A stretch of DNA of 64,000 nt from Turritopsis dohrnii (lineage: Eukaryota > Cnidaria > Hydrozoa > Anthoathecata > Oceaniidae). The stretch's first letter is position 1. Every line of letters begins with the position of its first letter. Shown here piece after piece: positions 10,349 to 21,701 of the stretch. A program made the translations under genes and the position numbers. The notes below the pieces were generated by a model. That model worked only from the letters and a program-made list of their open reading frames with translations. It was not told the origin of the DNA and did no database searches. The stretch spans positions 558,001 through 622,000 of the forward strand of contig BQMF02000195.1 of NCBI GenBank assembly GCA_027922465.2. Direction: 5' to 3'.

Positions 10349-10601
10349 AAAATTTGTGACGATGGTTTGTAAAACTTCAATTCTATTGCTTATGTTTTAA
10401 TTTACATAATTAGTATTTAAAGAAACATCACTGTCCGATTTAATTCCAAACTGTAATTTGAATGATCTCAAATGGATAAAAAATTTTTATTTACAAGCCA
10501 TAAAATTGTTTTTTAAATCGAAAAAAGGTGCATGGTTGTTGCACAAACTCATACATATCTCTTCGTGGTCATATCCTTCGTCATATCCTTCGTTAGGCCA
10601 T
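10349..10601. repeat. Segmental duplication copy 1, distal block (matches 37257-37498)
   Basis: This block is nearly identical to 37257-37498. In copy 2 the two sides are separated by about 8.5 kb (28708-37256). Copy 1 still carries the first ~28 codons of the gene that continues at 28708 in copy 2, so the simplest reading is a deletion in copy 1. Confidence 0.85.
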
Positions 10602-10625
10602 GCGTTTTTTTACAATTATTATATA

Positions 10626-11343
10626 CCTTATCGGACCTTTTTACGCCGGCCCTAAATGGCGTTAATTTTTCGGGGGTGGCGTAAAAAGGGTCGTTTCTTT
10701 TAAAACATTTTAGGAAAAAGCGGCGTTATTTTCGATCAACATTGACCCATACTGTTGCAGGGTTACCATAAAGTGAACAGATCGAATCGGGCATGTAACA
10801 GTTGGTCATGTTCCAAGGGAGCTGTCAGGATTCATCTTTTATTTCCTTCATCAAGGAGGTTCATTTACTGGCACAGTAACGTCACCTATCCCTGAAGGCG
10901 AACTTGAAGTGCCGATATTGATGCACTTTACCCACGCAAATAATGCCGTTGGAATAAAAATGGAAGACTTGGTGAAAAAGCAACTAGTTAAGATAAAAAA
11001 AACTTTCACCGTAGAAGAGTTAGTCAAAGGAACATTTTCGGAAGCCATGCCGGAAGAAGGAAGTCAAGAGTAAGAACAGTCGGAAGAGCCGGACGTTTTC
11101 ATTGAAGCCGAATCCAATGGCAAAGTTGCCGACGAGGGTGCTGAAAATGTTATTGTAATCAATTAGATACGTAAAAATTAGAAAAAAATTGCTAATTTGA
11201 ATTCTTTCCTTCCTGGACAACAACAGCTGGCGTAAAAAGCGGCCTTAAATGGCGTAAGGCCAAATTTGGGGGGTGGCGTAATAAGGGCCGGCGTAAAAGG
11301 GACTGGCGTTGGAAAAGGGCCGGTGTAATAAGGGCCGACAAGG
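10626..11343. mobile_element. CCTTATCGG-ended element with ACGCCGGCCC-word arms
   Basis: TA flanks both ends (10624-10625 and 11344-11345). The left end CCTTATCGGACC and the right end (CCTTGTCGGCCC inward) are inverted. The arms repeat TTTACGCCGGCCCTTA-like words and GGGGGTGGCGTAA. It carries a coding fragment at 10795-11166. Confidence 0.75.
10795..11166 (+). pseudogene. HIRAN-like protein fragment carried inside a MITE-like element
   Basis: The open frame reads VTVGHVPRELSGFIFYFL, then FTGTVTSPIPEGELEVPILM, then an acidic tail, with one in-frame TAA at 11071 and a final TAG at 11164. The opening resembles a repeat-associated cnidarian family I remember as HIRAN-like (VGHxPREIS). No start codon is visible, and both sides run into transposon arms, so it is a captured or internal remnant. 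The acidic C-terminal style is shared with the fragment in the next element. Confidence 0.5.
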
Positions 11344-11578
11344 TAGTAGCACGTGGCGTGACGTCAGTTTTTTCTTATCATCACGGGGGAACCATTGCAT
11401 TGCATCCCCAATTGAACGCGACGTTTTTGGGAAATTATCCCAATAACCAATAGTAATAACTGGGGTTTCTTGGTGTTCTCGGTACAGGCGATGGGATCAC
11501 AAAAAATTTGGGCCTAATTTCTTTTGGATGATGCGGCTATGACGTTATCAAAATCTTTGATCGACGATATCTCATATA

Positions 11579-12642
11579 CCTTATCGGACAAAACAATGTC
11601 GGACAAAATTTTCGTCGGACAAAATAATTCGTCGGACAATATTTTTGTCACCCGTGGAAAATTTCGTCACTTTTGTCCGACGAATAATTTTGTCCGACGA
11701 AAATTTTTGTCCATTTTTTAAGTTTCGGAAAACAACATAAATTACTCAGTATCATCATTTATATGTTATACAACAGTATTAACTTTGAAGACACGCTACA
11801 AATCTTTCTACTTCCAATCATAAAATGTTCTACTTTTTTTCTATAAAAAGTTCAATTGTGCTATCAATGTTTTCATCTAACAAGTTTTCAGTCAAAATGT
11901 TTTCCTGAATTTCAGATGTCTCACTGCTATTTTCATCATCTTCATCCAAAACGACTCGTGATGATTTTTGTGTTGCGATTGTGCTTTCCTCGTTAATTGA
12001 AGAAAACTTTCTTTTGATTCCAGGCTTTAAATACTCACCGTCACTATTTCAGTTTTCAGGGTTTCTTTCTACTTTCATTAAAAGAATCCTTACACGTTTT
12101 TTTTAATAAGGAACACACTTATAAGGAACCCGAGGCTGATATTTTGTCTCAATCTTAATGCTATCTCTGAAACTATTATCAGTACTGAATGTTCTAAAAT
12201 TTGAGGTTAAAGATAAGGAACTGTGAGACTCAAATCAAACTTAATGTTCCTTATAAAGAAAACAACATGTAGACATTTGTTTTAAAGCAGTATAATGTTT
12301 TATAATCTCTAGAACTATTTTTTATCAGTATAATGTTTTTTTTGTTTTATTTCTAGAACTAAACCTCTTATGTTAACGCAGTTATGCTGTTATATTAAGT
12401 TTATGTTATACATATTTCATTGTAGTAGAAAATAGAGGAAAAATCTTTAAAGCAGTTCATAAACATTCTTTCTTTATCAAAAAATGAATTTATTCAAACT
12501 TTGGTTTCGGACAAAATTTTTCGTCGGACAAAATTATTCGTCGGACAAATTTTTCGTCGGACAAAATTATTCGTCGGACAAAATTTTCGTCACCCATGGA
12601 AAATTTCGTCACTTTTGTCCGACATTGTTTTGTCCGATAAGG
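11579..12642. mobile_element. CCTTATCGG-ended element with TCGGACAAAA-word arms
   Basis: Inverted ends CCTTATCGGACAAAACAATG on both sides, with TA at 11577-11578 and 12643-12644. The arms are arrays of TCGTCGGACAAAA words plus GGAAAATTTCGTCAC. It is inserted in a Helitron-like copy and encloses a decayed coding stretch at 11830-12234. Confidence 0.8.
11830..12234 (-). pseudogene. Decayed acidic-tailed protein fragment inside the element
   Basis: One 135-codon frame on the minus strand contains SNFRTFSTDNSFRDSIKIE, KYQPRVPYKCVPY, RVRILLMKVERNPEN, SDGEYLKPGIKRKFSS and an Asp/Glu-rich C-terminus ending FIEKK. Two in-frame stops interrupt it. The family is not recognised. Its composition differs from the simple-word arms around it, so it is the remnant of real coding sequence. 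Confidence 0.5.
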
Positions 12643-12795
12643 TAGTTTTTTTCGAGCTCTACAACATTGGTATATTTTACGTTTTCAATTCCCAAATTGA
12701 AATTTTCGTCACGGGGTTCGCACACGGGAAAGGCAGTTTGACACATCCATTTCAAAGTTAAATTCGGTACAAAATTTTACCCGCGTTGCTAGTAT

Positions 12796-13371
12796 AGTTT
12801 GTATGTACAGATGTTGTACAATTGCTATATCATGTTTTTGTTTTTCATGTGAAACCTGTTCCTCTATAGCAGGTCTAACAAGAGCAAAAGGTTAGCTATT
12901 TTAAGACATACTTTCTGCAGGCTGTATTGTGTAGTATGCTTTATCAGGTCTTTTGTTTGGAGTTGTTACTAACATTAAAACTTTTCAAGTTACATTAAAA
13001 ACATACGAGTACATGAACGCGATTTAATTTTGAAACACAAGAAAGCTGTTGTTTATTTATTGGGTTGTCAACTTAACAGAGATTTTCGTTCTGATTCAGT
13101 CATTCATTTCTAGTTTGGTTGAATACAACCACCATAATGTCAATGATTACGTTGTGTCAAAGGATTATTCAGTAAATGTAAAATTACTTCGAAAACGATA
13201 TATTATTGCACGTTTGTTACATATTAATGAGCACTTGAATGCAAATGAAATAACATAAGTAAATAACATAACATAAGTAACACACCTGTAATTACAATAA
13301 TTTATTTCTGGACATTTTTTATCTATAAGTATCAAGTTTTAATCTTTGAAACTTACTTTCAAAGCAAAGAA
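12796..13371 (+). promoter_or_regulatory. 5' flank of the intact secreted gene
   Basis: About 12890-13140 aligns with 5420-5724 upstream of pseudogene copy A, so it is the conserved upstream region and probably contains the promoter. A specific core element cannot be assigned. The copy A flank additionally holds the SINE. Confidence 0.45.
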
Positions 13372-14777
13372 ATGTTTAAACTGATCGCAAAAAAGCATTT
13401 CATCACAGTATTGATTCTGTACTATACTCAGCACGTCTGCATTTTGGCTTCAATTTTGCGATTAGAAACTTGCAAAAAATATGCTGGACAGTTTGATGTA
13501 GTTCATCCTGGATATAAATTGACAAAAACGTATTCAGTATCTATACGAAATGTGGACACAGCTGGTTGTGGTATGATGTGCTTACAGCATCAGTTTTGTA
13601 AGTCATACAGCATATCACCAGACCTTTGTTTACTTCATGTGAACAGAACTGGTGAAGCAATCCTTGTAAAAGACGACTTATGGACACATTATGAAGCCAG
13701 TGCCCGTGATACTTCAACAGTAAGTTAAACAAAATGAATGAAAGCAGACTGATCTAAATTGGTCCATTAACCATAAACTTATATATTCTATCATTTAAAG
13801 TGGATTGAATTTTATGTGGTGTACTGAAAATATTGTCATTTTTTCAGCTGGGAAAAATATGTCAAGTCAAGAAGCCTTGCATTGGTGGTCGTTGTGTGGA
13901 ACAATGTACACCTCCAGGATTTAAATGCTTTTGTGATCAAGAAACGGATGTCATCAACAATGAAGTGTTGTTGGAGAATTTACCACATTCTTGTCAGGAA
14001 TTACGCAGCTTGTCTTATCCAAAACAGTTCTGTTCTGGATACTATCGCTTAAACATTCAGAACACAGAAGTGAAAGTCTATTGTGACATGGAAGCAGATG
14101 GAGGTAGGTGCAATTGTTTCACAAAAGTTACATTCGAACATTTCTGAAATTTTCCCTTTTTGGAACAATGAAATAATATTGAAGTAATTATCACTAAGAG
14201 AGGGTTTTCAGAAATCCCTTATACACATTAATTTCCCATAGGTGGATGGACCATGATATCAAAAGCAGAGACTACAGACACTTATTTTCAAGATTTTGAT
14301 ACATACTTGAATGATGATCCAGTCAACATAGGAATGACAATCAACGAGAACTTCGCTTTATCTACTAATGGTCTTCTTCAGCTGTGGAACATTACTTCTT
14401 TCCAACAAATGCGTCTTTATTGTTACAAGCCATCAGTGAATCGAACCATTGACATCATGACAAACACCAACAGTACTGGTCAGGCTGTAGTGAGTTACTT
14501 CACATTACAATCGAACAGCAAACCTACTGCTTGTGGAAGCTACACACCACTAAAGAATGACAATTCTTACTTATCTCATCAATGCGAAAGTTGGGCAGGA
14601 AATAAATGGAACCCTCTTCCATACTCAATCAAGTGGGCTCTCTATGTATTTCCCATGTTTGTTCCTTATAAATACCACTTCAGTCTTGGTAGACAAGTAC
14701 ATGGCTTCCGTTATGAATGTGGAGATCATACTTCGAATCCAAAGAAAGCAGGCGTATGGAAATTCTTTGTAAGGTAA
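13372..14777 (+). CDS. Secreted Apple/EGF/fibrinogen-like protein (USOMP5-like), intact copy B
   Basis: Exons 13372-13719, 13848-14103 and 14242-14777 join (GT-AG, phases 0 and 1) into 379 residues. The N-terminus is hydrophobic (FITVLILYYTQHVCILAS), a likely signal peptide. A PAN/Apple domain has C34, C66, C70, C76 and C86 (AGCGMMCLQHQFCKSYS). A small EGF-like knot spans C121-C145 (CIGGRCVEQC...CFC). A fibrinogen-like C-terminal domain starts at SCQELRSL (C165), runs through VYCDMEADGGGWTMISK and ends HGFRYECGD...VWKFFVR. Several N-glycosylation sequons (NRT, NIT, NST) fit an extracellular protein. The order matches cnidarian proteins annotated as uncharacterized skeletal organic matrix protein 5-like; a matrix or recognition role is inference. 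Confidence 0.88.
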
Positions 14778-15033
14778 AATAGGCGACGCTAAGCTTTCAG
14801 ATAAGTAAAAAATTACCCCTGGCGAAAACATAGAGACTATGTTCTTTCTTAAGATTATAAGAAAGTTTACTTGATTCAAATAAATAACTACTTTCTCATA
14901 ACTGTTGGCAGACCAAAAGCTTGCAATAGACGGCTGCATTTTTTTACATTTGCCATGAAACTGCACTCTGGATATTGAACATTTTTTTGATGGAGCACTA
15001 CTGAAAAACATTTGCATTCGTTAATAAGATATA
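14778..15033 (+). repeat. Conserved 3' flank of copy B
   Basis: Aligns with 7690-7951 and 16650-16967 and stops at the same host position. It presumably includes the 3' untranslated region of the secreted gene. Confidence 0.7.
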
Positions 15034-15440
15034 TTCATTCCTTTACTTGTATCCCGGGTAAAAAATTTTACTACGCCTAACTTCGAAGATTATATACGCA
15101 AAACCTGTATCGAAAATAGGTGACGAAAAATACAATTAAGGTGTGCAAAACCCCGTGACCAAAAAATAAATCATCAAATTGGAAATGTAAAGTGTACAGT
15201 TCGAAATACTGATCGAAATAAATGTATGGGATGGTTTCGTTACAATACACCGTCACTGAGATATCGCAGATTAAAGATTTTGATGACGTCATAGCCGTAC
15301 CACCCAAAAGAAAATAGACCTAAATATTTTGTCATCCCATGGCCTATATCGTGGAACCCCAAAAAACGTCAATTATCCCTATTGGTGCTTGAGACATTTG
15401 CCCAAAAGCGTCGCGTTCAATTAGGGATGCAATGAAATTG
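15034..15440 (-). mobile_element. Helitron-like family B fragment, reverse orientation
   Basis: Starts with the family B 3' region (ATTCATTCCTTTACTTGTAT, CCCGGGTAAAA) and continues through the shared internal words to AAAAGCGTCGCGTTCAATTAG. The expected 5' terminus is missing. Confidence 0.6.
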
Positions 15441-15459
15441 ATTTTTTTTTTATCGTGTA

Positions 15460-15655
15460 GATTTTTTTGGTCAGCGCGTTAAGCAGCTGATCTTTCATTA
15501 GCGTTTTTTTGTCCCATGTCCACAGTGCTAGTCTGGAGTCCTCATTGAAAGGGTAGAATAGAGGCTAATTGTTAATCGTGGGTAATTCAGATTTTTCAGG
15601 TAATTTATAACTACAGTTTTCAGATCAGGGTGAGTGCGGCCTCAAATTGAAACAT
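15460..15655. repeat. Dispersed repeat shared (inverted) with 46145-46375
   Basis: Contains GGTCAGCG...AGCAGCTGATCTTTCATTAG, TTTTTCAGGTAATTTAT and CAGGGTGAGTG; the reverse complement of all of these lies at 46145-46375. The element type is unknown. Confidence 0.6.
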
Positions 15656-16370
15656 GAGTATTACGGTTTGCCCATCACACAGGATCATGGCTGCAGATAA
15701 TGGAACCTTTCGACTTCGCATGCTTTTAAACCAATTCACAACAGCCTTGTCTACCAATTCGAAGCCACCTGTTCTCAAATTTTGTCGTTTAGCGTTGGCC
15801 CCTATTTCTAGTGAACCCATAAGTTTCTCTTTGTTCTTGACCCAAGTTGACAAATTATTTTTTGGTACATAATATTTTGCAGCTGCATCCTTATTACTCA
15901 TCCCTTTTTCAAGGTCTTTTAAAGCCTGGCATTTCTCCCACAGACTTTTGTGGTTGTACTTGTGTTTTCCAGCGATTAACATCTTTCTTGCACGTTGGCA
16001 GAAAACGAAAAGAATGAATAAAAACATTCCATCTTCAAATTTTCAAAATCAAACGTTTTTAAAATCGGACGTTTTCAAAATCGAATGTTTCCAGAATCAG
16101 ATTTCAGACGCGACGCAAGAAATAAGAAAAATATGTCTTTTTCATTACAATTTTAGATTGATATTGCGCAAAAGTTCAAACTAACGAGCGGTTTTTTAGC
16201 CTAGGGACCGAAAAAACTGTTCGAATTAACGAAATGTTCGAACTAACGGAGTTCGAATAAAGCGGTGCAAAATATAAGTCTTTATTAAACTGAACTCAAG
16301 GGACGGGAAAATTTGTTCGAAATAAAGAATGTTCGAATTAAGCGGCATTCGAATTAACGGATGTGTACTG
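15620..16370 (-). pseudogene. Tigger/pogo-like transposon fragment with DNA-binding N-terminus
   Basis: The minus-strand frame 16027-15620 contains KHKYNHKSLWEKCQALKDLE, GMSNKDAAAKYYVPKNNLST and a second helix-turn-helix start VNWFKSMRSRKVPLS: the CENP-B/psq-type double DNA-binding region of Tigger transposases. The DDE catalytic part is absent and the C-terminal 20 residues drift into unrelated repeat sequence. The terminal repeat at 16351-16370 reads inward CAGTACACATCCGTTAATTC, next to TA at 16371-16372, as expected for a pogo-type end. The opposite end was not found, so the element is 3'-truncated. Confidence 0.75.
16031..16105 (+). repeat. Short degenerate tandem of TTTCAAAATCGAACG-like units
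   Basis: Four imperfect units of about 17 bases lie in the upstream part of the Tigger fragment. Confidence 0.6.
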
Positions 16371-16565
16371 TATTTTGTAATGGCGTCGAAAATTGTTGAC
16401 TTAGCTACACTTGTTACTTGTCTTTTCTATTTGAAATATCATATAAATTGTTCAGAGAAGCAGAATGATCGATTTTTTTCAGACTCCACCGTTTATTATA
16501 TTTTGCAAAAATTTCGGACCCCCTTTTTTTCAGACCCTCCTACTATTCGGGACCTTAAAGTAATA

Positions 16566-16967
16566 GCCTTCATATTAACCAGCGTAAATCATGTCTTTAA
16601 AAAGCTAGTCTTTTTACCTCTTTTGACATGCTAAAGAGAAACAGCTAAGGTAAAATAGGCGACGCTAAGCTTTCAGATATGTAAGAAGTTGCCCCTGGCG
16701 AAAACATAGGGACTATGTTCTTTTCTTGGTTATACCAAAGTTGACTTGATTCTAATAATTAACTACTTTCACATAACTGGTGGCAGACCAAAAGCTTGCA
16801 ATAAACGGCTGCATTTTTGTTACATTTGCTATGAATCTAGAATGTGTTTTCATGGCAAATGTAAAAAAAGTGCAGCCCGTTATTGCACATCTTTTTGATG
16901 GAGCGCTACTGATTCTAATGCAAATATTTATCGGTGAAAGAAAGTTTGTATTCGTTAATAAAATATA
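16566..16967. repeat. Residual copy C of the secreted-gene block (flanks only)
   Basis: 16566-16640 is the reverse complement of about 5400-5475 (upstream flank). 16650-16967 is the direct 3' flank (as 14778-15033). The exons are gone. A perfect-looking long hairpin is present: arms about 16797-16835 and 16848-16887, with GCAATAAACGGCTGCA against TGCAGCCCGTTATTGC. The second arm is absent from copies A and B. Confidence 0.7.
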
Positions 16968-17986
16968 CTAGCGCCAAAGCGGCGTCGCTCCCCGCCCATG
17001 TCTACCTACTCTGTATTGCTGTATCAATAAACGTCAATTTCCTTATAAACGGCTAATACAACTTGGAGAAGATTCGAAGTCACAACCTCTGGTGTGCAGT
17101 CAGTGTTAAATCAGTGTTACATTAACTATTTTTCAGGTTTTTCATTATGTGTTACTTATTTATTTTTTAAAACCAATCGTTGATCAGTACAGCAATACAC
17201 TCAAAATATAGGAAGAAAGAACTTGTGCTCAACCAGAAGCAGATTCGAAGTCACAACCTCTGGTAAAACCAATCTTTTATCAGTGTAACAATACACTCAA
17301 AACGTAGAGAAAGAGAAAACTTCAACTTTTTATTAGCTTTTGTTTTAAAAAAGTTACGCCCTCTAACATGGGTGCTATCAAACAGAGGGAAAATGGTTTC
17401 TCTTCTTAAAAAGTTCACACGGGAGGAGAGAAAAAGGGCACGTGCTAAATGAATAAATAGAATAAAAAAACGTTCGATCAGAACGCTTAACAATTAAAAA
17501 AAGAAATTAAATTATTAAAAGAAAAGCAAAAAAACATTTTGGTTTATGATACTCTTTTTTTACCTATTGGTTTTTAAACCTTTTGATTGCTCAAAAAAAA
17601 AGTTCACCTGTCTCAGACAGTCAGGCAAGAGTTAGTGGCAAACCGATCATGCTGTCACGTTCTGCCACTGCTGCCTTTTGTCCAAAGTGTTTAATCAGTT
17701 AGTTTCTTTGTATTTCGTTGATGTACTGTTTTCAAAGCCAAGTCAACGTGGAATATAAAACCAACAATAATGATAAAAACAAAACGTTATTCCTATTAGT
17801 TCATCAGCCAAAAAAAGTCACGTTCGATTGGGGTTGCAATGTATTTGCTTCGAACTTATGTTGCACACAAAAAGAGAAATAATTTCGCTCACAACTCAAT
17901 CTACCATTTTGAGTGACTTACAAACAAACAAACAAACAAACAAACAGACAAACAGACAGACAGAGAATCGGCTATTAATATATGGA
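16968..17986 (-). mobile_element. Helitron-like family A element, reverse orientation
   Basis: Minus-strand reading: 5' end TCCATATATTAATAGCC at 17986, a short tract of TCTG and TTTG repeats, a long shared interior, then a GC hairpin and CTAG (16971-16968) followed by T in the flank. The interior matches 46616-47496 over most of its length. There is no ORF of Rep/helicase type, so it is non-autonomous. Confidence 0.75.
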
Positions 17987-18440
17987 CTGGCCGCCAAGGC
18001 GGCGTCGCTTGCCGCCCATGTTCAGCCTGCGTTGTGTTCACGAAAAATAAAATTAAGGAATTTGCAAAAATAAGTGTGCCCATGTTGTAGAGCTCGAAAA
18101 ACTGATCAAAAAAATGTATGGGATCGTTTCGCTACGACCAACCGTTACGGAGATATCGTCGATCAAAAGTTTTGATGACGTCACAGACCCATCACCCCAA
18201 AAAAATTAGACCCAAATTTTTCATCACCCTATCGCCTGTATCGCGAACCCCAAAAAACGTCATTTATCCCTATTGGTTACCGAGATAATTTTCTCTAAAC
18301 GTCGCGTTCTATTTGGGTCTCAATGGAATGGCTTCACACTGACGTCGCGTAAAAAATAAGAAATAATTTCTCTTGCAGGTCACCTACCATTTTTCGTGAC
18401 TTACAAACAAACAAACAAACAAACAAACAAACAGACAGAG

Positions 18441-18443
<3 letters not shown>

Positions 18444-18473
<30 letters not shown>

Positions 18474-21400
18474 TAACGTATACAAACTTGTATAAATAAA
18501 ATCATTACAACTGTTTCCTTCCCAATCACAATCTTGAATTTAGTGCATCCTGCTTTCGTGAGCTACAACATGGATGTCCGACTCCGAGACTTTTTGGAAT
18601 TCGAATATTTGTTGTTTTGTGCTTGAGCGAGTACCTCGTATACACATTAAGCACGATCTTAGTAATGCGAAATTGAATCTTGTTTTCAGCCAGCCGCAAA
18701 TCAAACTTTTAGGTTGTTTTCTTTTGTCTGCTAGGAGTTCTGCTAATCGGGTGAAAAACGTAGCGCATTCTCTGCTCATACCACCATAGCATGAAAATAT
18801 AAGTGGGGTGAACGAACCATGTTCGATGTTGATTATCCTTTCGTTATATTGACGTTTTTTCTCGTTTTCCATTTTCTTGTGTACCGTCTGAAGTGATTGA
18901 TTCAGGTGACATTTGGCAAGTGGGTTAAGAACCCTTACGTCTACATACGCCACTTGATCCCTGACCCAAAAACCCCTCGCAGATACATCAGCCCTCGCTT
19001 CATCAGATGTAATTACTGATTTTTTGGCAAACGACTCCCCTGTTAAAAGTTGAAGTGATGGTTCGATTGTTACGTCACTACAAGTTTCAGTTAAGATTTC
19101 CGCTGATAGATCACGTATCTCATTGTGACGTCCATAAAAAAAGCCGCCCCGTGGACATGATAGGGCATGTTGTACACTATAGTGTTCGCCACATATGCAC
19201 GTAGATGGTAATCGTGCAAGTGGTATATCATAGCGAAGATGAATAGAGTCCCAGAATTCTTGCTTATTAAGGGCAAAACTTTGCTCGCGAATAGGAAGAA
19301 CTGTCAACCAATTTGATGCACCTTGTTCGGTAGAAGCTTCCATAGCTTTCAGTTTCATTTTACAGGATGTATTCGCTTTGATTTTCCTCAGCGTGGTAGA
19401 ATATTTTTCTCTTTTTTCATTTTTGATCTGTTTCTTTAGCGTTGCTGTTTCAGTTCTTTCAAATATTTGTGAATTTTACATTGAATGATTTACGGTTGAT
19501 TTGGTAATACTTCGAGAATTTTCATATTCATCGTTGGATAGTTGAGATGGTATTATGATTCCCAAACCACCAAATATTGCTGGTAGCGAAAATAACAATC
19601 TTTCCATTTCGTTGAAGTTATAATTGTTAAGGAGGACTTTGATAAACAAATCAATGGCTCTGTCTAACGAGAGAAGGTGTGATATTCCAGGAATTGTCCG
19701 CATGACGTAGATAAAACAATGTCTAAGGCCATGGTTAAAGGCACAGAAAGCAGCATGTGGCTCCGATTTGGCTATTTCTGATAATACTTTCATTTGTTTT
19801 ATCCATTGTCTAACTTTTTCAGCAACGTATTTGTCTTTACTTTCATTTTTTCCGACTACAGCCTCCAGGTGCCGATGACCTTCAGTTGTGATTTGTATAT
19901 CAGAATTTGAAAAGGTATTTTTTGCTTCTGCGTAGTGATCTTCTTTAACAACTAGCCATGATTTTGTTTGATTGACGTAGTAGCCAATATAAGGACCGTA
20001 CTTGATGAGAAGATCCCACCACTGTTTTAATTTGTCGATGGTACCAATTCCTGTTAGGTCATCTGCAAATGCAATATGTAATAAATGTTCCTCATCGTCA
20101 CCAAAATGTTGTATCACGGTTGACAACAATGGCATGAGTCCTAACGCATACATTCCCATAGCGATTGGGTCTCCTTGGGTGGTTCCTTCTCTAGATTTTA
20201 TTTCTTTACCTCCAGCGATGAAAAGTCTAGCGGATTTCATATAGCAATTACAGATGAACGTTGCAATTTCAGGGCAGATTACTTTTACGTTGTGGAGAAG
20301 TACATTCCGGTTTACCGAGTTAAATGCATTGCTAGCGTCAATCTGAACGAATCCATGAGAATCTTCGTTTTCGTATAGATCCCGTATTGCATGAACAGCA
20401 ACTTCGCATCCTGCTTCTTGTCCAGCACAAAGTTGAACGTACCCGGTTGCTTGTAGTACATCAGGCTTTAATGTTGCCATAACAGCTTTACCAATAATAC
20501 GACGCAAAACCTCCCCTATTCCTATCGGTCGAACTCCAGGAGATTTGTCAAGCGGTATGAGTCTACACGACATTATTGACTCAATACTTTCTGGATCGGT
20601 GAGATATTCGCTACATAATTGTCTGGTCATTAGAGCAATTGCATGGCAGAGGTCGTCTGTGGCAACCCCGAAAATATTACTTGCAGCTAATCTCCTCCAA
20701 CAATCTGCGTCAAGGCCAGATGGACCGGCAGCACCTTTTGTTTTAAAAGCACATTTCTTTATTAGATCAGCGTTGATGTTGTCGTAGATTATCGGGTTCG
20801 TCTTTCTAATTGGCCCATTTAGCAGCAAATCTTCGTATTTCGGTTTAGCGTCGGGATGTTTATGAAGAAGACATTGCATAGTATCGTCCGTTAGAGTTAA
20901 AACTCCGGCTGAACAACCTTCTTGATCTAGCAGCCTAATAGCAGGATTTACTTTGCCTTGCATCATCAAATGCGCAAATTGTTTGGCTACATCGTTTTTT
21001 TTGTTTAATCCGATTAAGGAAGAGTTCAATCTCTTCTGAATTTCTAAGCCTTCGCTCAAAAGCTCGGTAACTCCCTTATCTTTCCATAGTTTCAATCTTC
21101 TTTCCAGGTGTTGCTTATTCTCCTGAGACTTACATTTTTTTGATGATTTTTGAAGAAGAAGTGAAGGCATTACCATCAAAGCCTTAAGACATATATCTCG
21201 ATTTGGTGACTTGGAATTCCATTCGTTTATCAGTTTTGTCATTTCCCTTATGAAGTCTTTACCAGATGAACATTTTGGTAAATCGAATAAGTTCTGACGC
21301 CAATAAACAATTTTATCGTGCGCATTATTTATGGATGTTTTAAAGTTGTCTGCTTCACAATTATCAACAGAAATCTCATTGTTTGTGTTTAAGTCTGCCG

Positions 21401-21701
21401 ATGGTGTCTTGCAAGTTCGGGAGTGTTGTTTCAATCCCCTGCCGTTTTTGAAAATTCTTTGACATCCATCGCATTTAACGCTTGCAATGTTTGGACTTTC
21501 GATTTCAAATGACATTATCTTTTAAAACAGAATTTGAATGTAGATGTATTCACAAATCAACTGATGAACAACGTCTTAACGTCCAGTTTTCTAAGTGTAC
21601 TTTTACTTTCATTTTCTTGTTTACAATTTGCATCCGCCATCTTTAACCGTCAACTCGGTTGATTTCTTGGAGAAACATTTTCGGCAAATTCGTAAAAAAA
21701 C
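18444..21701 (-). mobile_element. Non-LTR retrotransposon with restriction-like endonuclease, near full length
   Basis: A poly(A) tail (poly-T at 18443-18471) ends the element at low coordinates. Target-site duplications ACAGACAGAGAAT (18431-18443) and ACAGGCAGAGAAT (21702-21714) flank it with one mismatch. The 5' leader before the ORF is about 186 bases. The insertion interrupts a Helitron-like element beside its CAAA/CAGA tract. Confidence 0.85.
18540..21515 (-). pseudogene. RT polyprotein: zinc finger - RT - CCHC - restriction-like endonuclease, one in-frame stop
   Basis: One reading frame of 991 codons is interrupted only by TAA at 19478-19476. N-terminal CCHC-type finger: C15, C18, H31, C35 (CDGCQRIFKNGRGLKQHSRTC spacing). 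RT motifs: FVQIDASNAF (391-399), GTTQGDP (444-450) and FADD (483-486). After the stop, a CICGEHYSVQHALSC knuckle, RHNEIRD, then RADVSARGFW and YVDVRVLNP form the PD-(D/E)xK-like endonuclease seen in R2/R4/NeSL-type layouts. There is no APE domain. The single stop suggests recent death or an element that depends on read-through. It is related to the fragment at 40826-41365. Confidence 0.85.

Larger units (their letters stand above)
11346..12795 (+). mobile_element. Helitron-like family B element interrupted by a CCTTATCGG element
   Basis: Left part 11346-11576 has the family B internal words (GAACGCGACGTTTTTGGG, ATCGACGATATCTC). Right part 12645-12795 continues with the family sequence to an AAAATTTTAC hairpin and CGCGTTGCTAG before T. 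The split is the element at 11579-12642. About 45 bases expected at the junction, by comparison with 51095-51150, are missing. Confidence 0.65.

Noticed and set aside
20002..20787. Plus-strand ORFs opposite the retrotransposon
   Set aside because: Antisense shadows of the RT frame, which has clear motifs.
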